A stretch of 64,000 nucleotides of DNA from Adiantum capillus-veneris (taxonomy: Eukaryota; Streptophyta; Polypodiopsida; Polypodiales; Pteridaceae): NCBI GenBank assembly GCA_014529385.2, contig CM043950.1:64496935-64560934 (forward strand). The letters run 5' to 3'. The notes beneath the pieces are model-generated. The model made no database searches and was not told the DNA's origin. It saw only the letters and a list, made by a program, of their open reading frames with translations. Positions 63,200-64,000 of the stretch are shown here, piece after piece. Numbering within the stretch: position 1 is the first letter of the stretch; every line of letters begins with the position of its first letter. The translations under genes were made by a program, and so were the position numbers.

Positions 63200-64000
63200 A
63201 TGATTGGAACTTCTAGAAAAGAAGAGTATTATATCAAGAAGTTTGATGGCACAAACTTTGAGATATGGAATTAGCACATGCTTGATAATTTGGTCAATAA
63301 GGGCCTTGCAATGCCATTAAAAGGCCCTATCAGTGCCACAAACTTTGCGAAGCATATGCTTGATAATTTTGTCAATAAGGGCCTTGTAATGCCATTAAAA
63401 GGGCATAAAGTGGATGTTTACATTGATGATCGGTGGGAGGAGCTTGATGCTTATACTATGGCAACCATTCGCCTGTACCTTGGTGAGTCTATTTTCTTCA
63501 CGATTATGGACCACTGCATTGGAATTATGGGAGTCTTCTTGCTTAGATTGAGATGGCACATTGGCAAGAGTGTCTTGAACAAAGTTTTTCTTATGAAAAA
63601 GCTCATGTGTTTGAACATGATAGAGGGAAAAAATGTTTATTCACACTTAAATGAGTTCAATAGCTTGTTTTTGCATTTTACAACTAATTGCCACAAGAAA
63701 GGCTATTTGAAGAAATATTATTGCATTTTGCAATGTGAAAAGGGTATAGCCTTGTCAAGCTTGACCCTCTTAAGGGTAGTGTGAAAATCGAGGAGCTCAA
63801 TGTAGCTGAATCTCCACTAGCTAAGGTTGTTCCTAACGTTCTGCAGCCGTTTGATGTCTTGATATTCACTGCCAATTTGAGTCCAAATGCATTATTGGTT
63901 CTTGATGAGTGCTACGTGCAAAACTAGATCATTGACACAAGTGCCAATTTCCATGTTACTCCCCATAGGGAATGGTTCTCTAGTTATGCTTCTATGCATG
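63200..64000 (+). pseudogene. Copia-type gag-pol N-terminus, broken and cut by window end
   Basis: From ATG 63200 the frame reads KKFDGTNFEIWN then a stop, then a gag of the copia (UBN2) kind: RWEELDAYTMATIRLYLGES, NKVFLMKKLMCLNMIEG and HLNEFNSLFLHF. Near 63925-63975 in another frame come IDTSANFHVTPHREWFSSY, the aspartic protease motif with Ala instead of Gly in D-T-G. A segment of about 88 bp period near 63249-63405 is duplicated, repeating MLDN(L/F)VNKGL(A/V)MPLKG. Several stops follow 63784. It differs in sequence from the other two copia elements here. Element B lies only 150 bp upstream, so B probably landed in this element's leader or LTR. Confidence 0.83.

Overview
This window reads as nuclear DNA of a land plant with a large, repeat-filled genome. 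The evidence is LTR retrotransposons primed by initiator-tRNA-Met-type sites, chromodomain-bearing Ty3/gypsy elements, plant-type AAACCCTAA motifs, AT-rich intergenic DNA, and one split gene for a small coiled-coil protein that I recall as strongly conserved in land plants. The intron and repeat sizes would suit a fern or another large-genome plant, but that is inference.

Layout. 1-3.5 kb: no firm gene, but a ~490-nt foldback (hairpin) element at 2.6-3.1 kb. 3.56-16.54 kb: decayed gypsy element A (+), TSD TTGCA, with a decayed copia element (-, TSD CAAAT) inserted behind its pol region. 17.8-20.1 kb: a palindromic tandem repeat and a short non-autonomous LTR element (TSD CAAGC). 20.7-22.7 kb: broken copy of the N-terminal part of a PRP22/DHX8-type splicing helicase. 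23.2-27.3 kb: retroelement debris, an LTR remnant, a SINE-like sequence and microsatellites.

28.27-48.45 kb: a two-exon gene on the minus strand. It encodes a predicted 115-aa coiled-coil protein with exact phase-0 splice sites and an intron of about 19.8 kb. That intron holds 5'-truncated gypsy element C, into which four further insertions have landed: non-autonomous gag-only element E (3.36 kb), solo LTR L1 with solo LTR L2 inside it, and an intact, very young copia element (5.18 kb, TSD AGAAC, 1,428-aa polyprotein).

48.7-54.2 kb: no gene seen. 54.21-63.05 kb: young gypsy element B (-, TSD TCTCA), same family as A, with a 1,552-codon gag-pol ORF whose chromodomain is cut off by a frameshift and whose zinc knuckle has lost its last Cys. 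B sits just upstream of a broken copia gag (+) that runs off the window end.

Apart from the split gene and the helicase fragment, almost all coding signal is retrotransposon-derived. I found no CRISPR array, operon, rRNA or bacterial-type system, and no clear new enzyme system. The strongest points are the conserved gene hidden across a 19.8-kb transposon-filled intron, the insertion order recorded by target-site duplications, and the helicase relic.
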